Shown: positions 1 through 12,199, counted from the stretch's first letter. The stretch is DNA of 64,000 nt from Corythucha ciliata (GCA_038030265.1 CM075938.1:55359189-55423188), one strand, 5' to 3'. Notes: generated by a model from the sequence alone, not told the origin. Program-made: numbers and translations.

Positions 1-814
1 CCTGGTAGATTCTCCCTCCTCCCCACCACTCCGTGGCCATCATCAAACCGCCAATTTAGCGGCTCCTCATCTCCTGAAACTTGGAATTGGGCGGCTATTA
101 GCCCTTCAGGAACTTTTGGTTCATGTGACTCTCATGCTCCAGCACCAAACGAAGGGTGGCCAGCTGCGGGCCGTGTCACACAGCTTATTCCGCGCTTCAT
201 GTGAGTGATTACAGCTCAAGGATGGCGCTCGTCGTCTGTCGTGGTCGCTTAGCCGCGAGGTCCGAGCCCACTCGCTGATTTTCAGATCTCAATGACGTAA
301 TTTCGTGGTTAGTATCAATCAAGCTTTTGGGCGTTCTCGAGGCCGGCTGAACCGGAGTCCGCGCGGACACTCGAAAAAATACCCCGAAACTTGCTATTTA
401 TCTGAAATCAATACGTGTAACTAGCCGTTTCGCAAATATTCAGCCAGGGAACTTCCAATTTCGCGGATATTCATCCCCAAAATGTTGTAATTTTGGCGGC
501 TATTCGTCAGAATTTTACGGGTATTGTTTAATGACTGACTACTCATGCAACTAGTTGGACTTTTTCGTTGCCACCCCCCGTCTCTATAATAGTGATTTTA
601 CTGCTATTTATCCTCCAAACACGCAGTTTCGCGTTTATTTAACCCGACACTTGCATTTAGCCTCGGAACATGCGATTTCGTGGCTATATATCCTTCGAAT
701 TTTGTCTCTTTGGCCACTCCTCTTGCAATTATTTTTGCGGCTATTTAGCCGTGAACTAGCCCCGAAACTGGTAATCCGCGGCCAATTAGCCATGGGTATT
801 TTCAGTTTCGCGAC
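1..814. repeat. Decayed short-period repeat region upstream of the RT fragment
   Basis: No gene is recognisable here. From about 350 to 800 the sequence repeats a loose unit of about 30 bp, resembling AATTTCGCGGCTATTTAGCC, many times with heavy divergence. This belongs to the same broad class as the arrays at 8.4, 31-35 and 41.5 kb. Positions 187-220 carry a motif like TTCCGCGCTTCATGTGAG that recurs near 34030 and 44460, again next to such arrays. The open frame from 555 is mostly this repeat read as protein and is not a gene; only its last part is homologous to reverse transcriptase. The array character is seen by eye; unit boundaries are approximate. Confidence 0.55.
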
Positions 815-1794
815 TGCAACCTTACGCCTCAAGTACGTCCCCCGGCAATGGAAAGTAGCTGAAGTTATAATGATAGCGAAGCCGGGAAAGCCAGCTAATG
901 AAGTGAAGTCGACCCATTTCACTTCTCCCTACAGTCTCGAAACTTTTTGAGAAACTCCTCCTGAAAAGACTAAGGCCTATTTTAGAAGAAAAACGAATCA
1001 TACCATCCCATCAGTTCGGATTCAGAGAACAACACTCCATAATAGATCAGGTCCATCGGATAGTGAATGCTGTGGAGTCTACTATGGAAGAAAATAAAAT
1101 CTGTTCGGCTGTCTTCTTGGACGTAGCTCAAGCGTTTGATAAAGTTTGGCACAAGGGGCTTGAGTTCAAGTTGAATAAACTCCTTCCGAAAAAATTCTAC
1201 GAAATTTTGAATTCTTATTTATGCGGTAGACATTTCCGAGTGAAACATGAGGGTGAATATTCGCGGTTGCGTGAAATTTCGGCTGGAGTACCTCAAGGAA
1301 GCGTCCTTGGACCAGTGCTTTACCTATTGTACACGAGTGATCTACCCGTGAGAGAGGACTCAATCATTGCAACGTTTACCGACGACACAGCTCTTCTTGC
1401 AGTCGGAAATGATGTTGAAGAGGCTACTAGCAAAATACAAACCGCGTTAGAAGAAGTAAACACCTGGACAAAAAAGTGGAGAATAAAACTCAACGAGGAG
1501 AAATCTTTGCATGTAAACTTTACAAATCGCAAGACCAGCCCAATCCCCGTGCAACTCAATGAGAAAATAATACCATTTGCAAACTCGGCGAAGTACCTAG
1601 GCATGACGCTGGATGCTAAACTCCGGTGGAAGCCTCACGTCAAAAAGAAAAAAGAGGAACTCAACACCAAGCTCAGAAAAATGTACTGCCTGCTCGTGAA
1701 GCATTCTGAGCTCTCGATGGCCAACAAGCTCCTGCTATACCAGCAAGTTCTGAAGCCGATCTGTGCCTACGGGTGTCAGCTTCGACCTCGATAA
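815..1794 (+). pseudogene. Jockey-like non-LTR retrotransposon reverse transcriptase, truncated and frameshifted
   Basis: This is an internal fragment of a Jockey-clade reverse transcriptase. Homology begins at about 815-830 with YVPRQWKVAEVIMIAKPGK. It then changes reading frame near 910, where PISLLP and SKLFEK continue in another frame, and runs open to the stop at 1794. In order one sees motif A (AFDKVWH, 1132-1152), motif B (GVPQGSVLGP, from about 1284), motif C as FTDD instead of the usual FADD (1375-1386, both aspartates kept), motif D (WRIKLNEEKS) and motif E (KYLGMTLD). Homology stops at about 1785 after YGCQL, before the end of the thumb region. The endonuclease and ORF1 at the 5' side and the 3' tail are all missing. 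An ATG is not expected because this is a fragment. The frameshift and two truncations make it inactive. It is flanked upstream by a repeat array. Confidence 0.93.
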
Positions 1795-2726
1795 TGGACG
1801 CGTGAAAACGATTAATCATCGTCATTTCAACCTCAGAAAGACTCTCGTTGATGTTAATGACACTTGCACTACCCCCACCGCCTCCCACACTGTCCATGTA
1901 GTGCGAGACCTTGCGAATGTCCTAATCGGCTTTGCCATGATGTTTCAATTTTGCTTGGAAAAATCCAGATATTTTGATCTAGGTAACTCATTATCCCCCC
2001 ACCCACTCCACCCGTTAATAAAGTTTGGCCACGGATCAGAAAATTTGCAACGCAAAATTTTATTGTTTGCTATCAAGAGGTTTTTATCGCAAACTTCAGG
2101 ACTGGGACCCGTGAATTGCATCCCAAAAGTCAGTTTCAGGTCACGATCCTTGCCAAAAAAGTTTAACGATTCAGCTTCAGAAATCGACTTTCGCCCGCCG
2201 AAATGATTATTTTTCAACAAAATCTCACTTTTTGGCCCGGTATTTGTGGGTTACACCTCTGAAACCCGGGTCGCTATGCAGAAAGAGTTACAAAGTTTCC
2301 TTCTCCCCCCCCCCGGCTCACAACATGATCGTTTTTCAATAGAATGCAGCCCCGACGACTGAGATGAATCAGCACGTTATCCAACAACATCACCATCACA
2401 GTGAACCCATTCCCTTTGGAGGTACATAGTCAAAACAATTTGAAACAACCGTAGGATGTTGGCAAAGTAGGTATATTCGTAAACCCTTCCTCCAGCGTAA
2501 AAGGGTCGTTTAAATTACGGAATTCTAAACGGTCGACCTCGACCCCGCCACCACCTTGTATAACGCGCTGAGAAACCCTTTTTTGGGGGGATGGGGGACA
2601 TTCTCCCATCCCCCCCCACACACACACAATCCTTTTCAAGGAGAAGGCGTATAGGGGAAAAGCCACCCTTTCTCCGTTATCAACGAAACGTTGGAATGCT
2701 CTACTTACCCGCTGAATGGGATTTCA
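1795..2726. other. Noncoding, no recognised feature
   Basis: AT-rich noncoding DNA downstream of the reverse-transcriptase fragment. It contains a run of C at about 2306-2315 and short purine or pyrimidine runs. Open frames here have no recognisable motifs and overlap on both strands, as expected by chance. Confidence 0.5.
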
Positions 2727-2782
2727 TGTGGTGGTGGTGGTGGTGTTTGGTGGTGGTGGTGGTGGTTGTGGTGGTGGTGGGG
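2727..2782. repeat. (TGG)n microsatellite
   Basis: Interrupted TGG/GGT trinucleotide repeat of about 56 bp, with TTT and TTG interruptions. Read as protein it gives the runs of W and V seen in an open frame there, which is an artefact. Confidence 0.9.
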
Positions 2783-5700
2783 TGCTCGGATACAAGTAAC
2801 ATTTTAATATAAAACGCACCGTCTAGCAAAATTCTCAGCCCCTGTTAAAACAACATCCAACCTTTTTTTATTATTTATTTGTAAATTCACTTTCTCCGCC
2901 GAAATTTTTCGATTCATAATGGCTTTATTTCTCCGGTTTGCCCGTCTAGGTCATGCATCAATACCCCTCTCTTCATCATCACTAGTCCTTTTTCAAGTTT
3001 ACAATATGAATTACGATTTATTCCATCATGCCGATAAGGGCGAGCAGGTCATTTGTTTTTCCACTGAATAACCCTTTGCTTTTGCACCCGAACCCCCGCA
3101 AATAACACCGTCTACTCATTTTTTATTTATTTATTCAGGGTCGGGTACGTCGTCATTAATAATTTTAATATCCACAGAATTTTAGTGGTTTTTAATTTGA
3201 AAAGAGGTTTTTAGTGTGTGAAGTGGCGGTAGTTTTGGTGGTGGAGGTGGGAGTGTGGTAGTAAAGTCGTGCACTTTGCGGGTGGGGGGCGGCACTCGCC
3301 TTTTAATCACTTTTGGAATAACTTTGTTGTACCTTCGTTTCGTGTATAGGGGGGGAGGGGCGAGACAAGTCATTAACAGTTAAAGATCGAGTAAAACATC
3401 CCCCTCTCACTACACCCTTATACTCTAAACAGTTGTGTTTCTGTTCCCGAGAGTATCTCTTTAAAAGGACTTGGCGGTTTTGCTTCGTGTTTATACTAGT
3501 ATGGAGGGCCTCTGGCTCTCTACCAGTCACTCCTGCTCCCAACCTGCCCCCCCCCCAATCTTTAAATCCCAAACACCCTGGCAAACTTTACTGTCTTTGG
3601 TGATGGTATGGGATGGAGGCACTGGTGGGAAACACTTAGCAAATTGGCCGTTTCAGACGGGTGTGGGATAAATGTTGGAAATTCTCGCTGTGGTGGGATT
3701 TGGCTCTTTATGCTGCTTAGCCAATGGTTGGGGAGGATAAAGGGGGTAGTGACTATATCTGGGGAGAAAACAATGAATGGAAACGTTTTCAAGGGAGTCT
3801 TTTCCTCTCCTAAAAAAGGAGAAAAGAAGCCACTACAGGCGCGGTGGTGGTGGTGCGGTCGGACCAGCAGGGGCGGCGGCTTTGGCAAGTTTCTCTGGAT
3901 GGTCTGAACAAGTGGGGGAGGAGAATTGTAGAAAGGATCTTGTTGGTCCTGGGGGTTGGGGTGGTTAGCCTTTTGTTCCTGCTTATACGACTTACACCCC
4001 CCTCTTCTAGGCATAGTTTAGGCAAAAGGGCATCTTTTGAAAAGCACACCCCCTCTCTCTATCTCTGTGGAAAACGGGAAAACACCTCCTTTTAAGACAT
4101 CCTAGAATCCCGCGACCCTCTTCCGCGCATTTCCACACTTCTGCACGAGAACTTGATTAACGACTTTTCATGTTCTTCAGGAAATCTCCTCCGAGCCCCC
4201 CCCCCCTCTGACCGTCACTCCCGTTAGATCTCGTTAAGAGGTTTTTAATTATCTCGGGAGTTTTAAACGGGCAACTTCTCAAGAAATCTAAAAAAAACTC
4301 TGTAATTTGAAGTGACTTAATTTAGTGAAAAAAAAAAAAAAAAAAAGCCTGGTCATTTATCTCCGGCAATTGGTCTTTAAAGCTTAAGTCATTTGTTTTA
4401 ACGACGAAAGAAAACAATTTGATTGAAGAATTGGAATAGAGAGAGAGCGCGATGCTCCACGAAATATGTAAATTGATCAGGTAATAAGCCGTACGTATGT
4501 GAATATGGACTTATATGGTTTAATTTTTTCAAGCATAATATGATCATCAATTATTATGAATAAAAATCTTCATTTTCATGCATTAACAATGCTGAAAAAT
4601 TTGAAGTACAAGGTCATTCTCTTTTTTATCCTTATAGCTCAATATCATTCCCTTCCACATAGTGTAATTTAAGAGGTTGAAAAAGTATCTGCGCCACCGG
4701 CCACCCTTCCATTAATATTCTCATGAAGTTCCATGAACATAGAGTTTTCAGCCCAAATGGGGAACTTGCGCATTTGATTTTTCAAGCACTGGTGTTTGTT
4801 GAAGAGGGCTCTTTCACAAGACTATTGGTCACATTCAACATTAAAATTGATCAAGGATTTTTTTTTAGCGAATTTTAAAATTTTAGAGTTCCCTCAAATG
4901 CTTAACAAGTGAGCATTGACGTCATTTCCCCTCGCACCATCCTCCTGAAGCACTTTGAAATTTATTTAAAAATCACCAGACCAGACCAGATTCGGGCTGC
5001 AACTTGATATCCTTCTGTCCATGTGAATTGGCCAATTTTGTGGCTAAAAATGGCGGAAGGTGTACGATATTTATGCAGCGCATTTTGGTGCCGTAAATTA
5101 CGCCATTTCGCCGTTTTGTCGTGTTAAATACGCGCCACTTCTCTGTGGGGGGGTCGGCTCGGCCCTACCGGGCTTTTCATCAATAAGACTTCCCCCAATT
5201 GCTTCATTCTTTAAACCATTCAGAAAGAGCAAATAAACGATGAAAAATCCCTATAGATGCATACAAATGGATGAAGGGTGAAAATTGCCGCTAATTAAAC
5301 CATTTTTTTTGTGGTTGGACCAATTAATCTGAGTGGGAATTAAAGGTTATTTTAAGAACGAAAAAAAGAAGAGTTGAGGCAAATTTTCAGCCATTTTCTG
5401 GCGGGCCTTTTAATGGAATGAAAAATTATCGAGTAAATTCCCTTCGTAGTTACAAGTCTTTAAAAGTCAATCATTCGGCTAATGTATAGGAGGGGGGGGG
5501 GCGATGACTAGAAAGTGACGAGTGTTGTGTTTCTTGAAGGGGAGTGATTTAGTTCGGGTAAATGTTTGAACTGTGGTGGAATGGTGGGCGAGGGGTTGTG
5601 ATTGATGGCGCGAACGAATTATTCCTCCGATCTTTTTATGGCACATCAATTTATTACTATCATTTTTCTTAATTGATTTATTCTAAAGTAGTTAAAAACG

Positions 5701-6791
5701 ATGGAAAACTAAGAGTAGGCTGCATGTGAATGACGCGGGATTAACTTTTAACGAGCAGCTGCCTGTATTTTGTTTCCCGTCTAATTTTCCGTTCTTCAAA
5801 CAACCAAAATGTTTCTTGGCTTTAATTTGAGACCAGTTTTTTTTTTTTTTTTTTTTTTCTTTCTTTCTTTTTTGGAGCTAAAGTTTCGAGCTTCTCGCTT
5901 GCCCAAAGGAGATAGTTCTTTGTGGGATCGCTTCAAAAAATCCTCTCGTCCTATCATCATCCCAGGCGGGCCCCGTTCCAATATTCAGTGGGTGGTCTGA
6001 CTGCTTCAACCACACAGGCTGGCGAGGCTTTTAACGGAGAGTACGAAGAGGGAGGGGAGAAGAATAAAAAAAAGAGAGAATAAAGAGTGATTGCCCGGCG
6101 GGCACTGTTCAATTAGAGTTTTGATAAGCTGTGAGTGAGGTCGTGGAAGAGGGAACAGACGTATGACCTTGATAAAGGCACTGAATTATTTTAAAAGTAA
6201 AATGAACCAGAACAACTGGTTGTTTTGTCACAAGCCTTTCCATAAGGTTGTGACAGTTGAAATCGTTAAATTTTAACTCAATGTGCACTTCAAATTGCTT
6301 TGTATGACGAAGAAACATTACTCCGCCTGTTCATAATTGTCTTTATCCGCACACAATTGCGGAAAATCGCTGTCAGGCTCGCTGTATGATTGAAGGTTTA
6401 AAAGATGATAGAGAGGGCCGGAAGAGATGCAAAGCATTGTCTGCTTCAGCAAGCAGTTACAAAATTGATGAGGGCGGTGGAATTGTGTATGATCGCTGGG
6501 GTGTGTGGAAGGGGGCGTATAATCAAGACACAATCCTTGTGAAACTTCGCTATATTAAACCTTCAATGTCGATAACATCGCCAAGTCTTGACTTGAAGCT
6601 CTTCATCCGCAATTAGCTGTCTCATTTTAACCTTGTTCTCGCAGTAGGGGCTAATAAGTGACTCTAAAGGACGAGAGAGTGTAGTGTCGTGATGGTGAGG
6701 GGAAGGGTCGGCTTTTCAATAAAATCCTTTTGTCGCAGACTTTCCCACACACACAACCTCCCCTCAAACGAGGTGACTTCCTGGTCGAGAC

Positions 6792-6823
<32 letters not shown>

Positions 6824-7833
6824 GGGCGGCTCCAAAGACCGGCACTAATAACGAAATTGAGCCATTCCGGCTCCCCTGAGTCTTCCCCCTTACAACCCCC
6901 TTGCCATCATAAAAGAATCGGCCATTTCCCCTCTGTATCCGCCCTTTCCCTTCACCCTATTTCCTCTTTCTTATCACCTTTTAACTATCTCAGGGTAGTA
7001 AATTCACCAAACGGGGAACCTTCTCAACTCATCCCACCTCTTGCAAAACTACGATGGCTGGAAAAGGGTGGAGTGAATGAGTGTAAAATGGTTGGTGGGG
7101 TTGGGTGGGGGGGATTGACTTTAAACTGGACAATACGTGCAATTATTGCTGAAGATAAAACCCAAAAAGGTTAGCGTGTGCTCCGGAGCTTCACTCGTAA
7201 ATCTTTTAAGGTCTTGATGAAGTCCGCTTTGAGAATCCTTTGCACCCCACCCCTCAACTGCAAAGTATAAGGAGGAAAAACGATGGAAATTGATGTGTCA
7301 CGCCACAGCCGGTTTTATCTTACGGGAATGTAGGGCTGGGATGGGTTTAGTCTTTTAATGTCAGGAAAACGCCCTCTTTATTTAAGAGATCTCTCCGTTC
7401 TTACTGTGAATACTCTGGCAGAAATCGATGCAAAACGGGTGAACGCCAGATATAAGTTAATCGGTAGAATTCACAGGTTCGCATTAAAACGACAGTTTCT
7501 GTTGCGTTCTGTTTACTTCCTGAGCTCATCTTGCCCTTCGGAGACAAAGTAGGCGGTGTCTAAAGTAAAATCCACTGTCCAGAAGCTCAAAAACTGTGCC
7601 AGGTGACCTTTCCTGAGCGAAAATGAACGCATGGAGGCAGATTCCAAGAAGTAATGAAAAAAAAAAAACAAAAAAAAAAAAAAAAAAAAACGGTTTTTTG
7701 TAGCCAAATCCTTGATGAAATGATTTTCAAGGGATCGAAATCTACCGAATTTTGGTGTTTGCAGCAAGGGAATAGTTTACATCCTGACGCTTACCCTTGA
7801 GATGTATTGCTACTTGTTGCTAGGGGTACGCGT
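2783..7833. other. Noncoding, simple repeats only
   Basis: Five kilobases without a recognisable gene. The stretch contains poly(A) at about 4328-4346, poly(T) at about 5838-5858, a 29-base poly(A) at 6792-6820, another A-rich run at about 7655-7690, and several short G or C runs. Poly(F) and poly(K) open frames around 5.8, 6.8 and 7.6 kb are these homopolymers translated. No splice-flanked exon with recognisable homology was found. Confidence 0.5.
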
Positions 7834-7894
7834 GGGACGGGACGGGACAGGAAATGAAAAGTCCCGTCCCGTCCCGTCCCGTCCCGTCCCGTCC
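7834..7894. repeat. GGGAC/GTCCC pentanucleotide repeat in inverted orientation
   Basis: A short GGGAC tandem (7834-7850) is followed after about 10 bases by a longer tandem of its complement GTCCC (7861-7894). The two halves can therefore pair as a hairpin. The GC-rich CCCGTC-like sequence continues in decayed form to about 7940. No gene is associated. Confidence 0.9.
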
Positions 7895-8394
7895 TGCATT
7901 TTTTGGCCCCTCGGCCCGTCTCGTCGCGCCCCGTCCCTCACACTCCAGTCCCTTCCCGCGCGGGATTTCCCGCATGCACCTCGGGACAAAAAAGTACGTG
8001 ATCACCCCCCCCCCCCCTTCGCCAGGTATTTAAGAAGACTTTTTCGGGTGGTCTGACCAATGGACCATGGTCTGACCAATTGGGGGGGGGGGGCACCCCT
8101 TGTACTTTGGCGAATGCAGAAAATTGATTAGGTCGAGGAGAATTTCGATAAAATGACAATATGGTCCCCCTCCTCAACACTAAGACGGGGGAGCCACGAG
8201 ATTATCTTCGTGTTTTTGTTTTTTTCTGTAACTCAAGAGATACAGGTTCCACACAGAGGCGGAACAACACTTATCGTGGCCCGGGGTGGAAATCGCTATT
8301 GGAGGCCCTTTAGTCTCTAATTAAACTAGGAATATACTTTTTAGCAGCGTTGAAGTACATATTTTTCTTAATTTCAGCCACAAAATTGCCTCCT
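7895..8394. other. Noncoding spacer
   Basis: Noncoding sequence with a C run (about 8006-8018) and a G run (about 8082-8092). The segment CCCGGGGTGGAAATCGC near 8281-8297 precedes the array at 8.4 kb and may be a degenerate relative of the GGCC-rich start of the element copies at 30.5 and 41.3 kb; that link is weak. Confidence 0.4.
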
Positions 8395-8790
8395 ATAACT
8401 GCGTATGTGCGTTTTCTCAATTGTATCCGCAAATTAGCTCATTTTTCATTTTTAGCTGCGAAACGGCTCTTTTTATAAGCTCTTAGCCGCGAAGTTGGTA
8501 GCGTTTGAGTACTCTTTCTCAATTTTATCCGCAAATTATCAATTTTTCTAAATTTAAGCCGTGAATTGCCGCTTTTCTTCATTTTAAACACCAATTCGTG
8601 TTTTTCTCTATTCATTAACCGCGAATTAACGCTTTTTCTCAATTTTATTCGCTAAGTTGCCCCAGGAATCACAGAGTTGGCGTTTTAGCAATATCAGCTC
8701 TGTGAATTAGTTTTTTTCTCCCAATTTTAGCTGCGAATTAACACATTTTCTCATTTTTAGTTGCGAATCGGTGCTTATTATAAACAATTT
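8395..8790. repeat. Decayed ~30-bp satellite array (GCGAATTA family)
   Basis: About a dozen diverged units follow the pattern TTTTCTCAATTTTAGC plus CGCGAATTAGCG; for example, CCGCGAATTAACGC is visible near 8620. The orientation matches the large array at 30.8-35.1 kb. No coding potential. Unit count is approximate because of divergence. Confidence 0.75.
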
Positions 8791-11583
8791 TCCACAGTGG
8801 GGCGACGTTCCTTTTATTAATTAGAATCTTTCATTTTTATACCACTTAAACCCCTGTGTTCGTCATCAGTCTCCCACCCCTCCCTTTTCGTATTCCATTT
8901 TCATTTTAAACACGATGAAATTATCGTTTCTCATCAAAAATCGATTTAAATGCAAACTCCGACTATTGAAAAAAAAAAAAAAAAAAAAAAGATGACCTCC
9001 TCTGGGTATAGCTCGTGTAGAGGAGTACCAAGTGGTGGGGTGGAAGTAAATCTCTTAAATAAACAGGGATTTCCAATGCGGGCCTTATTGAAAGGATAAA
9101 TATCCTGTCAGAGGGTGGTGAGGTAACGTGAGGGAAAAGGTATGGGGTGGGGAGGTAAAAGGCTGCATAAATATACTCCACTTCTCTACTCTTGATATTC
9201 CAACCTCTATATATACCCTTCTGATATAACGGAGAGAGACGAAATGGGTCGGATTATGTTGGTGAGAAGGACAGGGGGGGGGGGTGAGGCTGCTATGATA
9301 CCGACTGTTGATTTCCTCTCGTCGAGTTGTTCGTGAAGGGGGGGGGGTTAAGGGTAACAAGGGAAAGTATATACAAAGCCGATTAAAAATTAACAAAATA
9401 AGTAAGGAAGACTCTCTCTAGTCACCATTTCTTTCAGGAATTCTGTTTATACGCGGAGTTTCCAATGTTATCGATTTTTGACGTCGTTAAAATCAACCTA
9501 ACGACACACTTTAGAGAAGCTATTTTTACCTTTTTCTGGGTATTAATACCCAGCATCACCCAGAAGCCGATTATTAGGCTCTAAGTAGAGGGTACGTCTG
9601 AAATGAGTCGTTGATTTGCTTGTTAGCAGAAACGCTGAGCAGGATTAGTGACGGGGTGGGATGGACTCATCGCCATAGTTTTTAACAGTAACAGTTTGGT
9701 GTAAGGAGAGGTTTTCAAAATGCCTCGCGGGCCTAATAGTGAGGACTGCGCAGAATTCATTTCCCAAAAGCCAAACTGTGAATACGGTTAGCCGGTTCCC
9801 GGAAATCGAGATGAGACGTAGGATCGTACTGGCCCTTCCCGTTCTTCAAGCTCTATTCTTTTTAGTGAAAATGCAGGTGAAATTGTAACTTAACAGATAC
9901 TTTGTGGTTTCAGGGCTGAAAAATGCGCGTTTTATTGCCAAAGCCATCAGATTCTGGTGGGATTTTCTAGACTTCTATTCAAAAATAAGTTCCAGGTTTC
10001 CAGAAAATGAGAAAAAGCAAAAAAGCAGTCAGCTGCCAGGCCACTTTGTCAGTTTCCTGGTCATTTTGTTGGTTCGGAAAACCTATCGCGCAATATTCCT
10101 TAAGCCTGACCGCATTGGCTGAAAAGTGCCGATAGTCGCGGTATTTGGTTCGGGGGTGTTGTTGAAACAGGAGGGATGCCACAAGAGAACCATTTTTAAT
10201 GTCAACCAACTACCGTCACTATTTTGTTTTTGATGACACTTTCGTGACACTATTCGGCCCATGAGGGGGTTGCTTTAGGTCTGCCGGCCGCCGCCGTAAC
10301 CGGAAACGGACGACCATCAAAACCCTGAGTATTCCCAAGGTCCTTGGTATGGACGGCCTTAGACAAAATATTTTTTTTTTGGACTAGAAGCCCAACACTC
10401 GCCATTCCATTTATTAAAACAACCCAAGTCGCACTTGAGCGCTCTTTGTCAATTTTAACTGCAGAGGAAACTTTAGAAATATACCAAAACGTGATTTACA
10501 AGGCAATATGGAAACTCAGGTTGTGATGTTGAGGAGGCGATATTCACTGTTAAAAAAAATGGATGAAATCCTCTACAAATGAATCGGCTCTTCAACTCTT
10601 ATATGAATAATAATCGATATTGTTACAACCAAACTGTGGTAAAGGGTAGGGGTGGGGGTCATTCGTTTCTTTAAACACCTTCCCACCCTTCCTCTCCTTT
10701 CCATAATTTTCCAATGTGGATTCGACGCCCGAATTTCTCCTTTAGCATCCCTTTTTCGTGCCCTTTTTTTCCATTTTCAATTAAGCCGGGTCGTCCACGC
10801 GGGTGTGTCTAACGGGTCTGTTTCAAAGGAAATAAGGCTACTATTAAAGTCGCCGAGCATTTCCAGGCAATGAATGAATATTTTTTCAGCTTTTGTGCTG
10901 CTCCCCCCCCCCGTCCGCCCACCACGCCACCCGAAACGCAGAAGATTTCAAATTTTTTCCATTTTACTCATCCGAAATGTGAGATTGATGGAGTCAAACT
11001 CCTTTTTCGGCTCTTAAAATGTCGTTACAATTTCCAGACAGTTCATAGGAAAACCCTTTTTCGCCATGTTTTAAAAGTGAGTGACACGGTGAAAGGTGTT
11101 TTTCAAGGAATTGCAGAAAAAAAAAAACACGACACATTTCGTTTCTTCTCCCTCTCTATACCTCCACAAGGGTAAGGGAAGGGAGGAGCATTAGTCTAAT
11201 CTCTTGAAAGCCTGTATAAATAAAATGTTGAAGCTTCTGGGGAAACGTAAAAAAACAAATGATTGACAATGGTATTAGTGTCAGTCGTTGGGCGGAGTTT
11301 TTCGACGTCAGGATTAGTATGGCAAGTTCATGGATTCATGTTGGGGAACAGAGAAAGGGAAAAGAGTTGACTCGACAACTTGGGTTTATTTCTCTTGATT
11401 TGTAGCGGATTTGTATAGAGAATTAGGTTTAATGATGGGAGAAATTTTCCTAATAATATTCACGAAAATATCACATGCTCTGGAGGGGAAAAAAAATTTT
11501 AGTTCCGAGGAAAATTTTAGTATATCTCTCCACCCCTACCACTATTTTTACCCCAAAACTCATCCCCTCCCTGACCCACCGAG
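8791..11583. other. Noncoding upstream of the TXNDC12-like gene
   Basis: AT-rich intergenic or intronic DNA with a poly(A) at about 8970-8990, G runs at about 9275-9285 and 9339-9347, and C runs near 10903. Weak open frames at 9.9-10.5 and 10.65-11.2 kb have no recognised domain. A signal-peptide exon or promoter for the gene at 11584 could lie here but cannot be identified by eye. Confidence 0.45.
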
Positions 11584-11919
11584 ATGGTGTCTCTATTGAA
11601 AGCACTCGCCCACGCCGTCAAAACATCTGTGACCGTTCACGCCGAAGGCTATCGAACTCGCGACGGTAGTGACGAACAGTGGTGGTACGATGATTTGACA
11701 GAGGCGAAAAACAGGGCCGCTCAAGAGAAAAAACCGCTCATGGTCGTTGTTTGCGCGGAGGATTGCTCGTTTGCCACCATGCTTCGCGGCTCGAAAGAGC
11801 TGAGTCGATGGCGACACTATGTCATTATGGCGACGGAAATTGACCAACCTGAAAATAAAGAGTTTAACGTCGACGGTAATTACGTGCCTCGTATTTTCAT
11901 ATTAAGTCCGGATGGAAAG
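11584..11919 (+). CDS. TXNDC12/ERp18-like thioredoxin-fold protein, exon 1 (atypical CSFA active site)
   Basis: Encodes residues 1-112 of a small thioredoxin-fold protein resembling TXNDC12 (ERp18/ERp19), a disulfide oxidoreductase of the endoplasmic reticulum. Family features in order are a WW followed by an acidic-lysine helix (33-50), the strand PLMVVV (51-56), the active-site region CAEDCSFA (57-64), and GNYVPRIFILSPDGK (98-112) with cis-proline at 102. In typical members the active site is WCxxC. Here the aligned motif is CSFA, so the resolving cysteine is alanine, and an extra Cys sits four residues upstream (57). About four residues are missing after the active site. The exon ends at AAG|GTAGTT, phase 0. 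The ATG at 11584 is in fair context (CCGAGATGG), but the N-terminus is only weakly hydrophobic, so an upstream signal-peptide exon is possible. Family assignment is strong; activity is doubtful. Confidence 0.88.
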
Positions 11920-11992
11920 GTAGTTTGTTTTTGTTTTTTCGCGCACGTTTCAATGTTGCGTCCCATTCAAAAACCACGTCCTTTCCCTACAG

Positions 11993-12157
11993 GTTGACCC
12001 AAGTTTCAATAACGGTGGAAAAAGTTCAGCTTTGAAGTATTTCTACAGTAACGTCGACTGCATTATAAAACAGTTAGTTAAGGCAAACCACAAATATTCA
12101 AAAGATTGCCAAGCTAGTGATTCTCGTTGTGTTTACCACGAAGTAAGATTCATTTGA
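11993..12157 (+). CDS. TXNDC12/ERp18-like protein, exon 2 with stop
   Basis: Continues the same frame after a 73-nt intron (11920-11992; donor GTAGTT, acceptor CTTTCCCTACAG). It encodes 54 residues beginning VDPSFNNGG and containing LKYFYSNVDCIIKQL, matching the C-terminal helix region of TXNDC12 (KYFYS-type motif). Joined to exon 1 the protein is 166 residues, close to the roughly 170 usual for the family. The tail has three cysteines (about residues 135, 151, 158) and ends VYHEVRFI, with no KDEL-type retrieval signal, unlike classical TXNDC12. A GTAAGA inside the last codons (12143) looks like a possible alternative donor, but the in-frame TGA and nearby AATAAA support the terminal-exon reading. 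Confidence 0.85.
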   Translation, partial: VDPSFNNGGKSSALKYFYSNVDCIIKQLVKANHKYSKDCQASDSRCVYHEVRFI

Positions 12158-12193
12158 ATCGTAATGTCCTCGCTCGTCACGTAAATATGTAAC

Positions 12194-12199
12194 AATAAA
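12194..12199 (+). terminator. Polyadenylation signal AATAAA of the TXNDC12-like gene
   Basis: A canonical AATAAA begins 37 nt after the stop codon at 12157, in the right place to end the transcript. It implies a very short 3' UTR. Downstream sequence is AT-rich with T-containing stretches. Confidence 0.65.

Noticed and set aside
5796..6000. Frames with runs of F or K
   Set aside because: Homopolymer T/A tracts translated; no other coding signal.
12143..12148. GTAAGA splice donor inside the last codons of the TXNDC12-like gene
   Set aside because: An in-frame stop and AATAAA follow within 60 bases, and the protein length already fits the family, so the terminal-exon reading is preferred.
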